DNA of 64,000 nt from the NCBI RefSeq assembly GCF_001424345.1, contig NZ_LMPF01000025.1, positions 394,062 through 458,061 on the forward strand, in the 5' to 3' direction. Position numbers and translations under genes: made by a program. Origin of the DNA: Burkholderia sp. Leaf177. GTDB lineage: Bacteria; Pseudomonadota; Gammaproteobacteria; Burkholderiales; Burkholderiaceae. This document shows positions 9,817 through 18,164 of this stretch, piece by piece (position 1 is the stretch's first letter; every line of letters starts with the position of its first letter). The notes beneath the pieces are model-generated. The model worked only from the letters and a program-made list of their open reading frames with translations. It was not told the DNA's origin and made no database searches.

Positions 9817-11358
9817 ATGGCAGGACAGATGCAGCACGCAGCGAAGCTGGACGATATTCCCGCGGACCGCGGCATACGGGTAACGTTGTCCGAAACACCC
9901 ATTCTCCTCGTGCGGCAAGGCGACAGCGTTCACGCTTTTTCGGCGGATTGCCCGCACGCTGGCGCGCCGCTCGAGGAAGGCGCTGTTTGCAACGGCCGGA
10001 TCGTGTGTCCGTGGCACAAGGGCACCTTTGCGATAGCAGATGGAAGCGTGGTCGAACCGCCGGCGCTCTTCGGCTTGCAGCGGTATCCGGTATCCGTCGA
10101 AAACGGCAACGTGCTGGTCTCGCCCGAGGCCGATGAACCACCGGCGCACATCCCAAGCGCGGACACCCGCACGATGGCGATCATCGGCGCGGGCGCGGCG
10201 GGCGCTGCAGCGTGCACCGCGCTGCGTGAAGCGGGTTTCGACGGACGTATCGTAATGATCGGGCCGGAGTCTGGCGAGCCATACGACCGCACGGCGTTGA
10301 GCAAATTCGTGCCTGCAGGCGATATGCCGCCCGATGAAGTCCCGCCGCTGCTGCCGGAAGGTTTTGCCACGAAGCAGTGCATCGAGCGCATCGAAGCGCA
10401 CGTAATCAAGCTCGATTCCGCCGATAAACGCATCGACTTGCCGAACGATCTCACGCTGCATTACGACGCGGCGTTGATCTGCACGGGCGGCATTCCGAAA
10501 CCGATGGACGTACCCGGCGCAAACTTGCGTCGCGTGCACTTGCTGCGCTCGCGCGACGACGCTGCCATGTTCGTCGCTTCACTCGAAGGCGCAAAAAAAG
10601 CGGTGATCGTGGGCGCGAGTTTTATCGGGCTGGAGGTTGCGTCAGCGCTTAAGAAACGCGGTCTGGACGTGACCGTGATCGCGCCGGGAAAGATCGCGCT
10701 CGCGGCGCAATTCGGCGATGAACTCGGGCTGATGTTCCAGCGGCTGCACGAGCAGAACGGCGTCGTGTTTCGCATGGAATCGAAGGTGAAAGCGTTCACC
10801 GGCAGTGACGCAGTCGACCATGTCGAACTCGACAACGGCGAGAAGATTCCAGCGGACGTCGTGCTGATTGGAACCGGCATCAAACCCGCGACGGATTTCC
10901 TGCAAGGCATCACGCTCGCCGAAGACGGCGGCATCCCGGTCGATACCGCCATGCGCGCAGCGCCTTCGCTCTATGCGGCCGGCGACGTCGCGCAGTTCCC
11001 GCTTCCGCGCGCCAATATGGACTTGCGCATCGAACATTGGCGCGTCGCGCAACAACACGCGCGCGTTGCGGCGCTGAACATGGCCGGTGGCGACGAACAC
11101 TACTCGGGCGTGCCCTATTTCTGGACCTATCATTTCAGCAAACGCTTCGAATACTTAGGCCATGCAATCGAGCATGACGACGCGGTGATCGACGGCGATC
11201 TCGGCTCGCAAGTTTTCATCGCTTATCTGATGAAGGATGGCACGGTCGCGGCGGTCGTCGCATGCGATCGCGAGGCATCGACGGCGAAGCTTGCCGAAGC
11301 AATGCGTTCGACGCTGACGCTCGATGAAGCGCGCCGCGCCGCAGGCAACGCAGGCTGA
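9817..11358 (+). CDS. Rieske-FAD/NAD(P)H ferredoxin reductase fusion
   Basis: Fusion of an N-terminal Rieske [2Fe-2S] domain with a pyridine-nucleotide disulphide oxidoreductase-like reductase, of the AIF-like/ferredoxin-reductase group. The start at 9817 (MAGQMQ) is preferred because GGGAG lies about 8 bases upstream; a GTG at 9793 gives 8 more residues. The Rieske ligands are in CPHAG and CPWHKGTF (about residues 44-66). The FAD site follows with IIGAGAAGAAAC and the NAD(P) site with VIVGASFIGLEVASAL. A C-terminal AGDVAQ motif closes the FAD domain. It would pass electrons from NAD(P)H to an unidentified partner oxygenase or redox protein. It is the first gene of a compact operon with a DNA glycosylase. 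Confidence 0.85.
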   Translation: MAGQMQHAAKLDDIPADRGIRVTLSETPILLVRQGDSVHAFSADCPHAGAPLEEGAVCNGRIVCPWHKGTFAIADGSVVEPPALFGLQRYPVSVENGNVLVSPEADEPPAHIPSADTRTMAIIGAGAAGAAACTALREAGFDGRIVMIGPESGEPYDRTALSKFVPAGDMPPDEVPPLLPEGFATKQCIERIEAHVIKLDSADKRIDLPNDLTLHYDAALICTGGIPKPMDVPGANLRRVHLLRSRDDAAMFVASLEGAKKAVIVGASFIGLEVASALKKRGLDVTVIAPGKIALAAQFGDELGLMFQRLHEQNGVVFRMESKVKAFTGSDAVDHVELDNGEKIPADVVLIGTGIKPATDFLQGITLAEDGGIPVDTAMRAAPSLYAAGDVAQFPLPRANMDLRIEHWRVAQQHARVAALNMAGGDEHYSGVPYFWTYHFSKRFEYLGHAIEHDDAVIDGDLGSQVFIAYLMKDGTVAAVVACDREASTAKLAEAMRSTLTLDEARRAAGNAG

Positions 11359-11365
11359 TTCGGCC

Positions 11366-11983
11366 ATGGCAACGAAACCCATCGGCATGTCGCCCGATCA
11401 GCAGCCTGAGCATCTCGACCAGTGCCGCCGATGCATATTGTGGGAAGCGGCAACGCAAGCAGTGCCGGGCATCGGTCCGCATCGCGCACCTTTGATGATG
11501 GTCGGCGAGCAACCGGGAGATCAGGAGGATTTGCAGGGCAAGCCGTTCGTCGGCCCGGCCGGCGCGCTCCTTGATGACGCGCTCCAGGAAGCCGGTGTAG
11601 ACCGCTCGCAAGTCTATGTAACGAACGCGGTGAAGCATTTCAAATGGGAACCGCGAGGCAAGCGCCGGCTGCATAAAACGCCTGCTCAACGCGAGATCGA
11701 TGCATGCCATTACTGGATCGAACGCGAACTTGCGGAGCACGATCCGAAGGTTATCGTTGCCTTGGGCGTCACCGCGTTGAAGTCGGTTCTACAGAGATCG
11801 ACTGTGAAACTTCAGGCGTCGATGGGCGAAGCAATCGAGCATGACGGACGTCTCGTCATCGCGACATTTCATCCGTCGTATGCACTTCGAGCGCCCGACG
11901 CACAGGCGCGCGATGCCGCATTTCGCGCGATCGTGGATGCGTTGAAACTTGCTCGTCGATTGATCAGCGAACGCAGCACATAA
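11366..11983 (+). CDS. UdgX-type uracil-DNA glycosylase
   Basis: Uracil-DNA glycosylase superfamily protein of 205 residues from the ATG at 11366, only 7 bases after the reductase gene. Motif GEQPGDQED (residues 47-55) matches the UdgX/family-4 active site, and FVGPAG follows. The loop GKRRLHKTP (about 98-106) matches the UdgX-specific KRRIH loop, whose histidine (His103 here) forms a covalent bond with uracil-containing DNA in the characterised mycobacterial enzyme; Ile is replaced by Leu. Cys20, Cys23 and Cys114 are candidate iron-sulphur ligands, and after TNAVK there is a His where family-4 enzymes have Cys. The C-terminal motif FHPSYALR is intact. It probably protects DNA from uracil by tight, product-retaining binding. 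Confidence 0.88.
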   Translation: MATKPIGMSPDQQPEHLDQCRRCILWEAATQAVPGIGPHRAPLMMVGEQPGDQEDLQGKPFVGPAGALLDDALQEAGVDRSQVYVTNAVKHFKWEPRGKRRLHKTPAQREIDACHYWIERELAEHDPKVIVALGVTALKSVLQRSTVKLQASMGEAIEHDGRLVIATFHPSYALRAPDAQARDAAFRAIVDALKLARRLISERST

Positions 11984-11996
11984 CGGAGGACACGGC

Positions 11997-12368
11997 ATGG
12001 CAACCGCATCGAAAACCACGGGCAAACGCAACACGACGCGGCAAAAACACGCGCGCGCCAAACCAAAGACAGCGAAGACCACAAAAACATCGGATTCAAA
12101 ACGCTGGTCGCATCACGTGATGGAAACCAGCGATGCAATGGACATTCAGACGGACATTTTCAAGGAAGGCACCGCGCAGGAGATCGCGGACTCCTTGAAG
12201 AAGTCGTCGACGCGCAGCAACCGTCGCAAGGGCACGCCGTTCCAGTCGGCCATGTCGATGCTGAACTTCTACATCAATCGCGCAGGGCGCAATTTGCCCA
12301 AGTCGCGGCGCACGATCCTTGATAACGCGAAAAAGCGGCTACGCGAAGCGTTTGGCCGCAAGCCCTGA
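11997..12368 (+). CDS. Small basic protein, DUF3175-like
   Basis: The 123-residue protein is very rich in Lys, Arg and Thr over its first 35 residues and so probably binds nucleic acid. The C-terminal half (KRWSHHVMETSDAMDIQ, then SRRTILDNAKKRLREAFGR) resembles the DUF3175 family, assigned from memory. It starts 13 bases after the glycosylase stop codon, with GGAGG-like bases (ACGGAGGACACGGC) just upstream, so it should be co-transcribed. Its function is unknown; the operon context hints at a DNA-linked role. Confidence 0.7.
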   Translation: MATASKTTGKRNTTRQKHARAKPKTAKTTKTSDSKRWSHHVMETSDAMDIQTDIFKEGTAQEIADSLKKSSTRSNRRKGTPFQSAMSMLNFYINRAGRNLPKSRRTILDNAKKRLREAFGRKP

Positions 12369-12446
12369 GGAACGCAACTTGCTGCAACGCTTGTCTGCGA
12401 TCGCGAACCGCCGGTCACGGCCGTGCGACTTGCATAAGGAGAAGTG

Positions 12447-12614
12447 ATGCCTGAGAACACCGATCTCAATCCCGGCGATGAAGCTGCGCCCGGCACCCCG
12501 GGCACCGGCGAGAACCTCTGCCCGGACTGCAACGGTTCAGGCAAAAAAGAAGGCCAGAAATGCCCGACTTGCGACGGCTTGGGCAAGGTCATCGAAGGAA
12601 TCGGCGGTGCGTGA
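12447..12614 (+). CDS. DnaJ-type zinc-finger miniprotein (55 aa)
   Basis: A 55-residue protein preceded by a strong AAGGAG, 5 bases before the ATG. After a Pro/Gly-rich N-terminus it carries CPDCNGSG and CPTCDGLG (about residues 25-46), two CxxCxGxG repeats as in the DnaJ/BSD2 zinc domain, which should bind one zinc. There is no J domain. It overlaps the next gene by 8 bases and so is part of the same operon. Such stand-alone zinc fingers are often annotated as molecular chaperone DnaJ, which overstates the evidence. Confidence 0.8.
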   Translation: MPENTDLNPGDEAAPGTPGTGENLCPDCNGSGKKEGQKCPTCDGLGKVIEGIGGA

Positions 12615-13944
12615 TTACATGTTTCGCACGTCGATTTGCAGCGTAGCGATACTCGCAAGCATGCTGAATGGTTGCGCGGGCACCGCGTCCGATGGGTCGA
12701 TCGGTTTTGGTCCCTCGCCTACATTGCCTCCGCCTCACTCGACTATCGTTCCAACGCTCAACGTAGCGCCCGCCAAACCCTGGCCCGAAGGCACGATGCC
12801 GACCGCCGCAAAGGGATTCGCGGTAAACGCATTTGCGAAGGGACTCGATCATCCGCGCTGGCTCACGACTTTGCCCAACGGCGACGTTCTTGTGGCCGAG
12901 AGCAACGCGCCCGCCCAGCATGACGCCAAAGCCGGCCTGAAAGGATGGATCACGAAGCAGTTTCAGAAACGCGCGGGCGCGGGCGTCGTGAGCCCCGACC
13001 GCATCATTCTTTTGCGCGATACCAAGGGCAATGGCGTAGCTGACATGCGAAGTGTTTTCATCGACAAGCTGCACTCGCCGTTTGGCATGGTGCTCGTCGG
13101 CGACGATCTGTATGTGGCGAATACCGACGCCATCCTGCATTTCAAATACCACACAGGCGACACATCCATTACCGGCCCCGGGGAAAAACTGACGGACTTG
13201 CCGGCCGGTCCTATCGATCATCATTGGACCAAGAACCTTATTGCAAGCCGCGATGGCAAGCTGCTTTATGCGACCGTCGGTTCCAACAGCAACGCAGGCG
13301 AAAACGGCATCGAAGCGGAAGAAGGACGCGCGGCAATCATGGAGATCGACCGGGCGACAGGCAAGTCGCGCATCTTTGCATCGGGCCTGCGAAATCCTAA
13401 CGGCATGTCGTGGAATCCCGAAAGCGGCGCGCTCTGGACCGTGGTTAACGAGCGCGATGAACTCGGTAACGATCTTGTGCCTGACTACATGACGTCGGTG
13501 AAAGACGGTGCTTTCTACGGCTTCCCGTATAGCTATTACGGCCAGCATGTCGACACACGTGTAAAGCCGCAAAACCCGGAGATGGTCGCGAAAGCCATTC
13601 CTCCGGATTACGCGGTCGGATCGCATACAGCTTCCTTGGGTCTTACGTTCTACGATGCAACCTTGTTCCCGCAGAAGTATCGGAATGGCGCGTTCATAGG
13701 TCAGCATGGATCGTGGAATCGCAAGCCGCGAAGCGGCTACAAAGTCATTTTCGTACCATTCGCACACGGCAAACCGTCGGGACCGCCTGAAGATATCCTG
13801 ACCGGATTTTTATCGTCCGATGGCGATGCGCGCGGGAGACCAGTCGGCGTCACGCTCGATCACGCGGGCGCATTGCTCGTGGCCGACGACGTTGGCAACG
13901 CGGTCTGGCGCGTCACGCCAGCGCAAACCGCGGCCGGGAACTGA
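12607..13944 (+). CDS. Sorbosone-dehydrogenase-like PQQ-type lipoprotein
   Basis: Periplasmic beta-propeller protein of the L-sorbosone/glucose dehydrogenase family, 445 residues. A GTG at 12607 has AAGGA 7 bases upstream; an ATG at 12619 is the alternative. The signal peptide ends in lipobox LNGC, so it is membrane-anchored. Propeller features include GLDHPRWLTTLPNGDVLVAE, a LHSPFGM segment, GLRNPNGM and the late repeat GVTLDHAGALLVADDVGN. Family members oxidise sugars or aldehydes with PQQ, but the substrate is unknown. It overlaps the zinc-finger gene upstream and shares one base with the gene downstream. Confidence 0.82.
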   Translation: MRDYMFRTSICSVAILASMLNGCAGTASDGSIGFGPSPTLPPPHSTIVPTLNVAPAKPWPEGTMPTAAKGFAVNAFAKGLDHPRWLTTLPNGDVLVAESNAPAQHDAKAGLKGWITKQFQKRAGAGVVSPDRIILLRDTKGNGVADMRSVFIDKLHSPFGMVLVGDDLYVANTDAILHFKYHTGDTSITGPGEKLTDLPAGPIDHHWTKNLIASRDGKLLYATVGSNSNAGENGIEAEEGRAAIMEIDRATGKSRIFASGLRNPNGMSWNPESGALWTVVNERDELGNDLVPDYMTSVKDGAFYGFPYSYYGQHVDTRVKPQNPEMVAKAIPPDYAVGSHTASLGLTFYDATLFPQKYRNGAFIGQHGSWNRKPRSGYKVIFVPFAHGKPSGPPEDILTGFLSSDGDARGRPVGVTLDHAGALLVADDVGNAVWRVTPAQTAAGN

Positions 13945-14438
13945 TGGCGCGGCGCGCTGCATCGGCGAATGGATTGTTTGCCGTGGCCGAAGCCACGTTG
14001 ATCAATCTTTACGATGGCGGCGTGCTGTCGCCCGCGGTTCTCGAACGCGTGATCGCAGGCTTTGCGAACAGCGCGATCGACTGGCATTCGGCACTTGAAC
14101 TCAAAAGCGTGGACGGCAGGTCGCTGCACGAAGTCGTCGCCATCACGATGATGCCCGGGCGCGCGATCCGCAATCCATCGAAGGAATTTTTCGCCGTGGT
14201 CGAGCATGTTGGCGGCCGCCGCACAGCATCGCAAAAGGAACAGCAAGAGCCGGAAACGCAGGAAGATTCCGTCGACGATGAACCTGACAACGAACTCATG
14301 AGTCAGCTTGCGGGCGCCAGCCTTAAAGGCAGCGCGGCCGCCAAAAAAGCCGCTAAACCCGCACAGAAAACCGCGCCTTCTGCGGGTTTCAATCCGCTCT
14401 TCCATGCCACGCCGCCAGGCCGCGCACGCAAGTCATAG
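13944..14438 (+). CDS. Hypothetical protein, last gene of the operon
   Basis: The 164-residue protein is not recognised. The first 90 residues look globular (AEATLINLYDGGVLSPAVLERVIAG, then HEVVAITMMPG). The rest is a low-complexity Glu/Gln/Lys/Ala tail, typical of a disordered basic region. Its ATG overlaps the stop codon of the dehydrogenase gene by one base (TGATG), so translation is coupled. Confidence 0.7.
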   Translation: MARRAASANGLFAVAEATLINLYDGGVLSPAVLERVIAGFANSAIDWHSALELKSVDGRSLHEVVAITMMPGRAIRNPSKEFFAVVEHVGGRRTASQKEQQEPETQEDSVDDEPDNELMSQLAGASLKGSAAAKKAAKPAQKTAPSAGFNPLFHATPPGRARKS

Positions 14439-14605
14439 CACTGTCTTTGACTCATGTCATGGTTGATCTGCAACGCTATCCTCCTATACACGGCACAATA
14501 CTCAAGTGCCTGATCGATAGCGACCCGCATGAGTGACCCGGCCCGCATGACGGCCGGACCAGAGTGACACCGAACCATCTTTCAACGGATATCAACGGAC
14601 ACGAC

Positions 14606-16993
14606 ATGGACACACAGGCAACTTCCACTTCCCCGCGCCTTTCCCCCGACGAATTACGCAAGATCGACGCATATTGGCGCGCCTGCAATTATTTATCGGT
14701 GGGCATGATTTATTTGCGTGCCAATCCGCTGCTGCGCGAACCGCTGAAAGCCGAGCACATCAAGCGACGTCTTCTCGGGCATTGGGGCTCGGATCCAGGC
14801 CAGTCGTTCACCTGGGTCCATTTGAACCGGCTGATCATCAAGGAAGACCTGAACGTGATGTTCGTCTCAGGCCCCGGTCACGGCGCGCCGGCAACGCTAT
14901 CGAATTCGTATCTCGAAGGTTATTACTCCGAGGTCTATCCAGATCGTAGCGCCGATGAAACCGGCATGCTGCGCCTCTTCAAGCTGTTTTCATCGCCGGG
15001 GGGAATCGGGTCGCATTGCACGCCTGAAACACCGGGATCCATCCACGAAGGCGGCGAACTGGGTTATAGCCTTTCGCATGGCTTCGGCGCGGCTTTCGAT
15101 AACCCCGACCTGATCGTGGCGGTCATGGTCGGTGATGGCGAAGCCGAAACGGGTCCGCTTGCAACGTCGTGGCATTCGAACAAGTTTCTGAATCCCGTAG
15201 AGGACGGCGCGGTCCTGCCCATCCTGCACTTGAACGGCTACAAGATCGCGAACCCGACCATCCTTGCGCGCATTCCGCAGGAAGAGCTCGAAGCGCTCAT
15301 GACGGGTTACGGCTACAAGCCGCACTTCGTGTCGGGCTCGGACCCGGCGGCAATGCATGAATTGATGGCGCAGACGCTCGAGACGTGCATCGCAGAGATC
15401 CGAGCGATTCAGGCGCACGCGCGTTCAACGGGCGACACAACCCGTCCGCGCTGGCCGATGATCGTGCTGCGTTCGCCCAAAGGCTGGACAGGTCCGAAAG
15501 AGGTCGATGGCCACAAGGTCGAGGATTTCTGGCGCGCGCATCAAGTGCCCGTGCTCGACCCGGCGACCAACGCGAAGAGCCTGAAGATCGTGGAAACGTG
15601 GATGCGCAGCTACAAGCCGGAAGAGCTTTTCGACGAACACGGCACGCTCATAGAAGAGCTGCGCGAGATGGCGCCGAAGGGCGAGCGCCGCATCAGCGCG
15701 AATCCGCATGCGAATGGCGGACGTTTGCGTCGCTCGCTGGATCTGCCGGACATTCGCGACTACGCATACAAGGTCAAGGACCCGGGCGGCACGTATCAAT
15801 CGTCGACTGCAGTGCTTGCAACCTGGTTGCGCGATGTCATCAAGCGCAACATGAACTCGTTCAAGCTCTTCGGCCCCGATGAAACCGCAAGCAACAAACT
15901 TGACGGCGTGTATGAAGCCTCCGGCAAGCGCTGGATCGCGGAATTCAAGCCTGAAGACAGCGACGGCGGTGCTTTATCGACCGATGGCCGCGTCATGGAA
16001 ATGCTCAGCGAACATACGCTCGAAGGCTGGTTCGAAGGGTATGTACTGACGGGACGGCATGGACTTCTCGCGACTTACGAAGCGTTCGTGCACGTGATTG
16101 ATTCCATGTTCAACCAGCACGCGAAGTGGCTCGAAAAGGCAAAGCTTGAACTCGACTGGCGCGCGCCCGTGCCTTCGGTGAACCTGCTGATCACGTCTCT
16201 CGTATGGCGTCAGGATCACAACGGCTTCACGCACCAGGACCCGGGTTTTCTCGATGTCGTCACGAACAAGAGTCCTGAAGTCGTGCGCATCTATTTGCCG
16301 CCCGACGCAAACTGCCTGCTGAGCGTGATGGATCATTGCCTTCGTTCGCGTGACTATGTGAATGTGATCGTCGCGGACAAGCAGCCGCATTTGCAGTACC
16401 TCGATACGGAAGCGGCGCTTGCGCATTGCGCGAAGGGCATTGGCATCTGGGACTGGGCATCGACGGATCAGAACAGCGAGCCCGACGTGGTGATGGCGTG
16501 CGCCGGCGACATCGCGACCATGGAATCGTTGGCCGCGGTCGAAATCCTGAAGGAGCGTTTCCCCGACCTCAAGATCCGCTTTGTGAACGTGGTCGACATT
16601 TTCCGCCTGATGCCCGAGACCGACCATCCGCACGGCCTGTCGGATCGCGATTTCGATTCCATTTTCTCGCGCGAAAAGCCGGTGATCTTCAACTTCCACT
16701 CGTACCCGACGCTGGTTCACAAGCTCACGTATAACCGGACGAATCACGAAAACATGCATGTGCATGGGTATCGCGAACGCGGCAACATCAACACGCCGTT
16801 CGAACTCGCGATCATCAATCAGGTGGACCGTTTCTCGTTGTGTATCGACGTGATCGATCGCGTGCCGCGTCTGCGCGATACCGGCGCACATACCAAGAAC
16901 TGGTTGAAGGACCAGATCAACGAGAGCATTGGCTACGCGCATGCGGAAGGCATCGATCGCGATGAAATCCGCAACTGGGCGTGGAAAGACTGA
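14606..16993 (+). CDS. xfp: Xylulose-5-phosphate/fructose-6-phosphate phosphoketolase
   Basis: ThDP enzyme that splits xylulose-5-phosphate or fructose-6-phosphate with phosphate to acetyl phosphate plus glyceraldehyde-3-phosphate or erythrose-4-phosphate. From the ATG at 14606 it has 795 residues, the normal family length. Visible features are the early GMIYLRANPLL, GHGAPA near residue 90, the ThDP motif GDGEAETGPLATSWHSNK and a later QDHNGFTHQDPG segment typical of XFP. A GTG at 14564 would add 14 residues. It is immediately followed by acetate kinase. Confidence 0.95.
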   Translation: MDTQATSTSPRLSPDELRKIDAYWRACNYLSVGMIYLRANPLLREPLKAEHIKRRLLGHWGSDPGQSFTWVHLNRLIIKEDLNVMFVSGPGHGAPATLSNSYLEGYYSEVYPDRSADETGMLRLFKLFSSPGGIGSHCTPETPGSIHEGGELGYSLSHGFGAAFDNPDLIVAVMVGDGEAETGPLATSWHSNKFLNPVEDGAVLPILHLNGYKIANPTILARIPQEELEALMTGYGYKPHFVSGSDPAAMHELMAQTLETCIAEIRAIQAHARSTGDTTRPRWPMIVLRSPKGWTGPKEVDGHKVEDFWRAHQVPVLDPATNAKSLKIVETWMRSYKPEELFDEHGTLIEELREMAPKGERRISANPHANGGRLRRSLDLPDIRDYAYKVKDPGGTYQSSTAVLATWLRDVIKRNMNSFKLFGPDETASNKLDGVYEASGKRWIAEFKPEDSDGGALSTDGRVMEMLSEHTLEGWFEGYVLTGRHGLLATYEAFVHVIDSMFNQHAKWLEKAKLELDWRAPVPSVNLLITSLVWRQDHNGFTHQDPGFLDVVTNKSPEVVRIYLPPDANCLLSVMDHCLRSRDYVNVIVADKQPHLQYLDTEAALAHCAKGIGIWDWASTDQNSEPDVVMACAGDIATMESLAAVEILKERFPDLKIRFVNVVDIFRLMPETDHPHGLSDRDFDSIFSREKPVIFNFHSYPTLVHKLTYNRTNHENMHVHGYRERGNINTPFELAIINQVDRFSLCIDVIDRVPRLRDTGAHTKNWLKDQINESIGYAHAEGIDRDEIRNWAWKD

Positions 16994-16997
16994 CGCC

Positions 16998-18101
16998 ATG
17001 GCACAGGACATTCTGGTATTGAACAGCGGTTCGTCGTCGCTCAAGTTCGGCGTGTTTGCGCCGGACGGCGGCGACGAAAAAGCGTGGCTGACAGGAAGCG
17101 CGAAAGGCATTGGCCGTGAAGACGGATCGCTGAGCATGCGTTCGCTGGATGGCTCAATAGACGTTCAGCAAAGCCATGTAATGGAGTCACAGCACGACGC
17201 GCTTCAGCATATGGCCGACGCCTTGCACGAGCATCTTGAAGAGCCGCTGGTAGCGGTCGGTCATCGAATCGTGCATGGCGGTCCGCATTTGCGAACGCAT
17301 GCGCGGATCACGGACGAAGTCACGCAGACTCTTCGCGACGCGGTGCAGTTCGCGCCGCTGCATTTGCCGCAGTCGCTCGAGTTGCTCGAACAGGCGCAGG
17401 ACATCTTCAAGGACGTTCCGCATTACGCCTGTCTCGACACCGCGTTCCACCAGACCATGCCCGCCCGCGCCACGCATCTGGCCTTGCCGAAGCATTACGC
17501 CGACGAAGGCGTGGTGCGCTACGGGTTCCACGGTTTATCGTATGAATCAATTGTGGCGAGTCTCGGCAACGATCTTCCCGAGCGCCTCGTGGTCGCGCAT
17601 CTGGGCAGCGGCGCGAGCCTTTGCGCGATCCACAACGGCCGGTCAATCGATACCACCATGGGCCTCACGCCGACCGGCGGCATTCCCATGGCAACACGTA
17701 CCGGCGATCTCGATCCCGGCGTGTTTGTCTACCTGATGCGAACGGGCGGCATGGATGCCGATGCGGTCGAACATCTGATCAACAAGGACAGTGGTCTCAA
17801 AGGTCTTTCCGATTCAAACGACGACATGCAGTCGCTTCTGCAACGCGGCGACGCGGACGCAGAACTCGCAATCGATGTTTTTTGCACCGCGGTGCGCAAG
17901 ACAATCGGCGCATATGCGGCGCTGATGGGCGGCCTCGATCGCGTTGTGTTCACGGGGGGCATCGGCGAACATGCCGGCGCCATACGCGAACGCATCTGCA
18001 AAGGCCTCGATTTTCTCGGCGTCCAGTTCGATGTGATCGAAACGCAGGAAGAACGCCAGATCGCGCGGCATTGCCGCACGCTTCTGACTCTCAATAGTTA
18101 G
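16998..18101 (+). CDS. ackA: Acetate kinase
   Basis: Converts acetyl phosphate and ADP to acetate and ATP, using the product of the phosphoketolase gene that ends 4 bases upstream. It has 367 residues from MAQDILVLNSGSSSLK; the start is fixed by the family N-terminus. VGHRIVHGG, HLPQSL, the TAFHQTMP segment, GFHGLSYE, AHLGSGAS, DTTMGLTPTGG and FTGGIGEHAG are all present, so the ASKHA fold and active site look complete. No phosphotransacetylase gene is adjacent. Confidence 0.95.
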   Translation: MAQDILVLNSGSSSLKFGVFAPDGGDEKAWLTGSAKGIGREDGSLSMRSLDGSIDVQQSHVMESQHDALQHMADALHEHLEEPLVAVGHRIVHGGPHLRTHARITDEVTQTLRDAVQFAPLHLPQSLELLEQAQDIFKDVPHYACLDTAFHQTMPARATHLALPKHYADEGVVRYGFHGLSYESIVASLGNDLPERLVVAHLGSGASLCAIHNGRSIDTTMGLTPTGGIPMATRTGDLDPGVFVYLMRTGGMDADAVEHLINKDSGLKGLSDSNDDMQSLLQRGDADAELAIDVFCTAVRKTIGAYAALMGGLDRVVFTGGIGEHAGAIRERICKGLDFLGVQFDVIETQEERQIARHCRTLLTLNS

Positions 18102-18113
18102 CGTGGTGTGGTG

Positions 18114-18150
18114 AACGGTCGGCGCCGGATCGAATCCTGCGCCGACCGTT
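18114..18150 (+). terminator. Strong hairpin after ackA
   Basis: Exact 12-bp arms AACGGTCGGCGC and GCGCCGACCGTT flank a 13-base loop. It sits 12 bases after the ackA stop codon and before the convergent sensor-kinase gene. The T-tail is poor (ATTGCCGGATCGTTTTATT), so termination is likely but unproven; the symmetry would allow use from both sides. Confidence 0.65.
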
Positions 18151-18164
18151 ATTGCCGGATCGTT

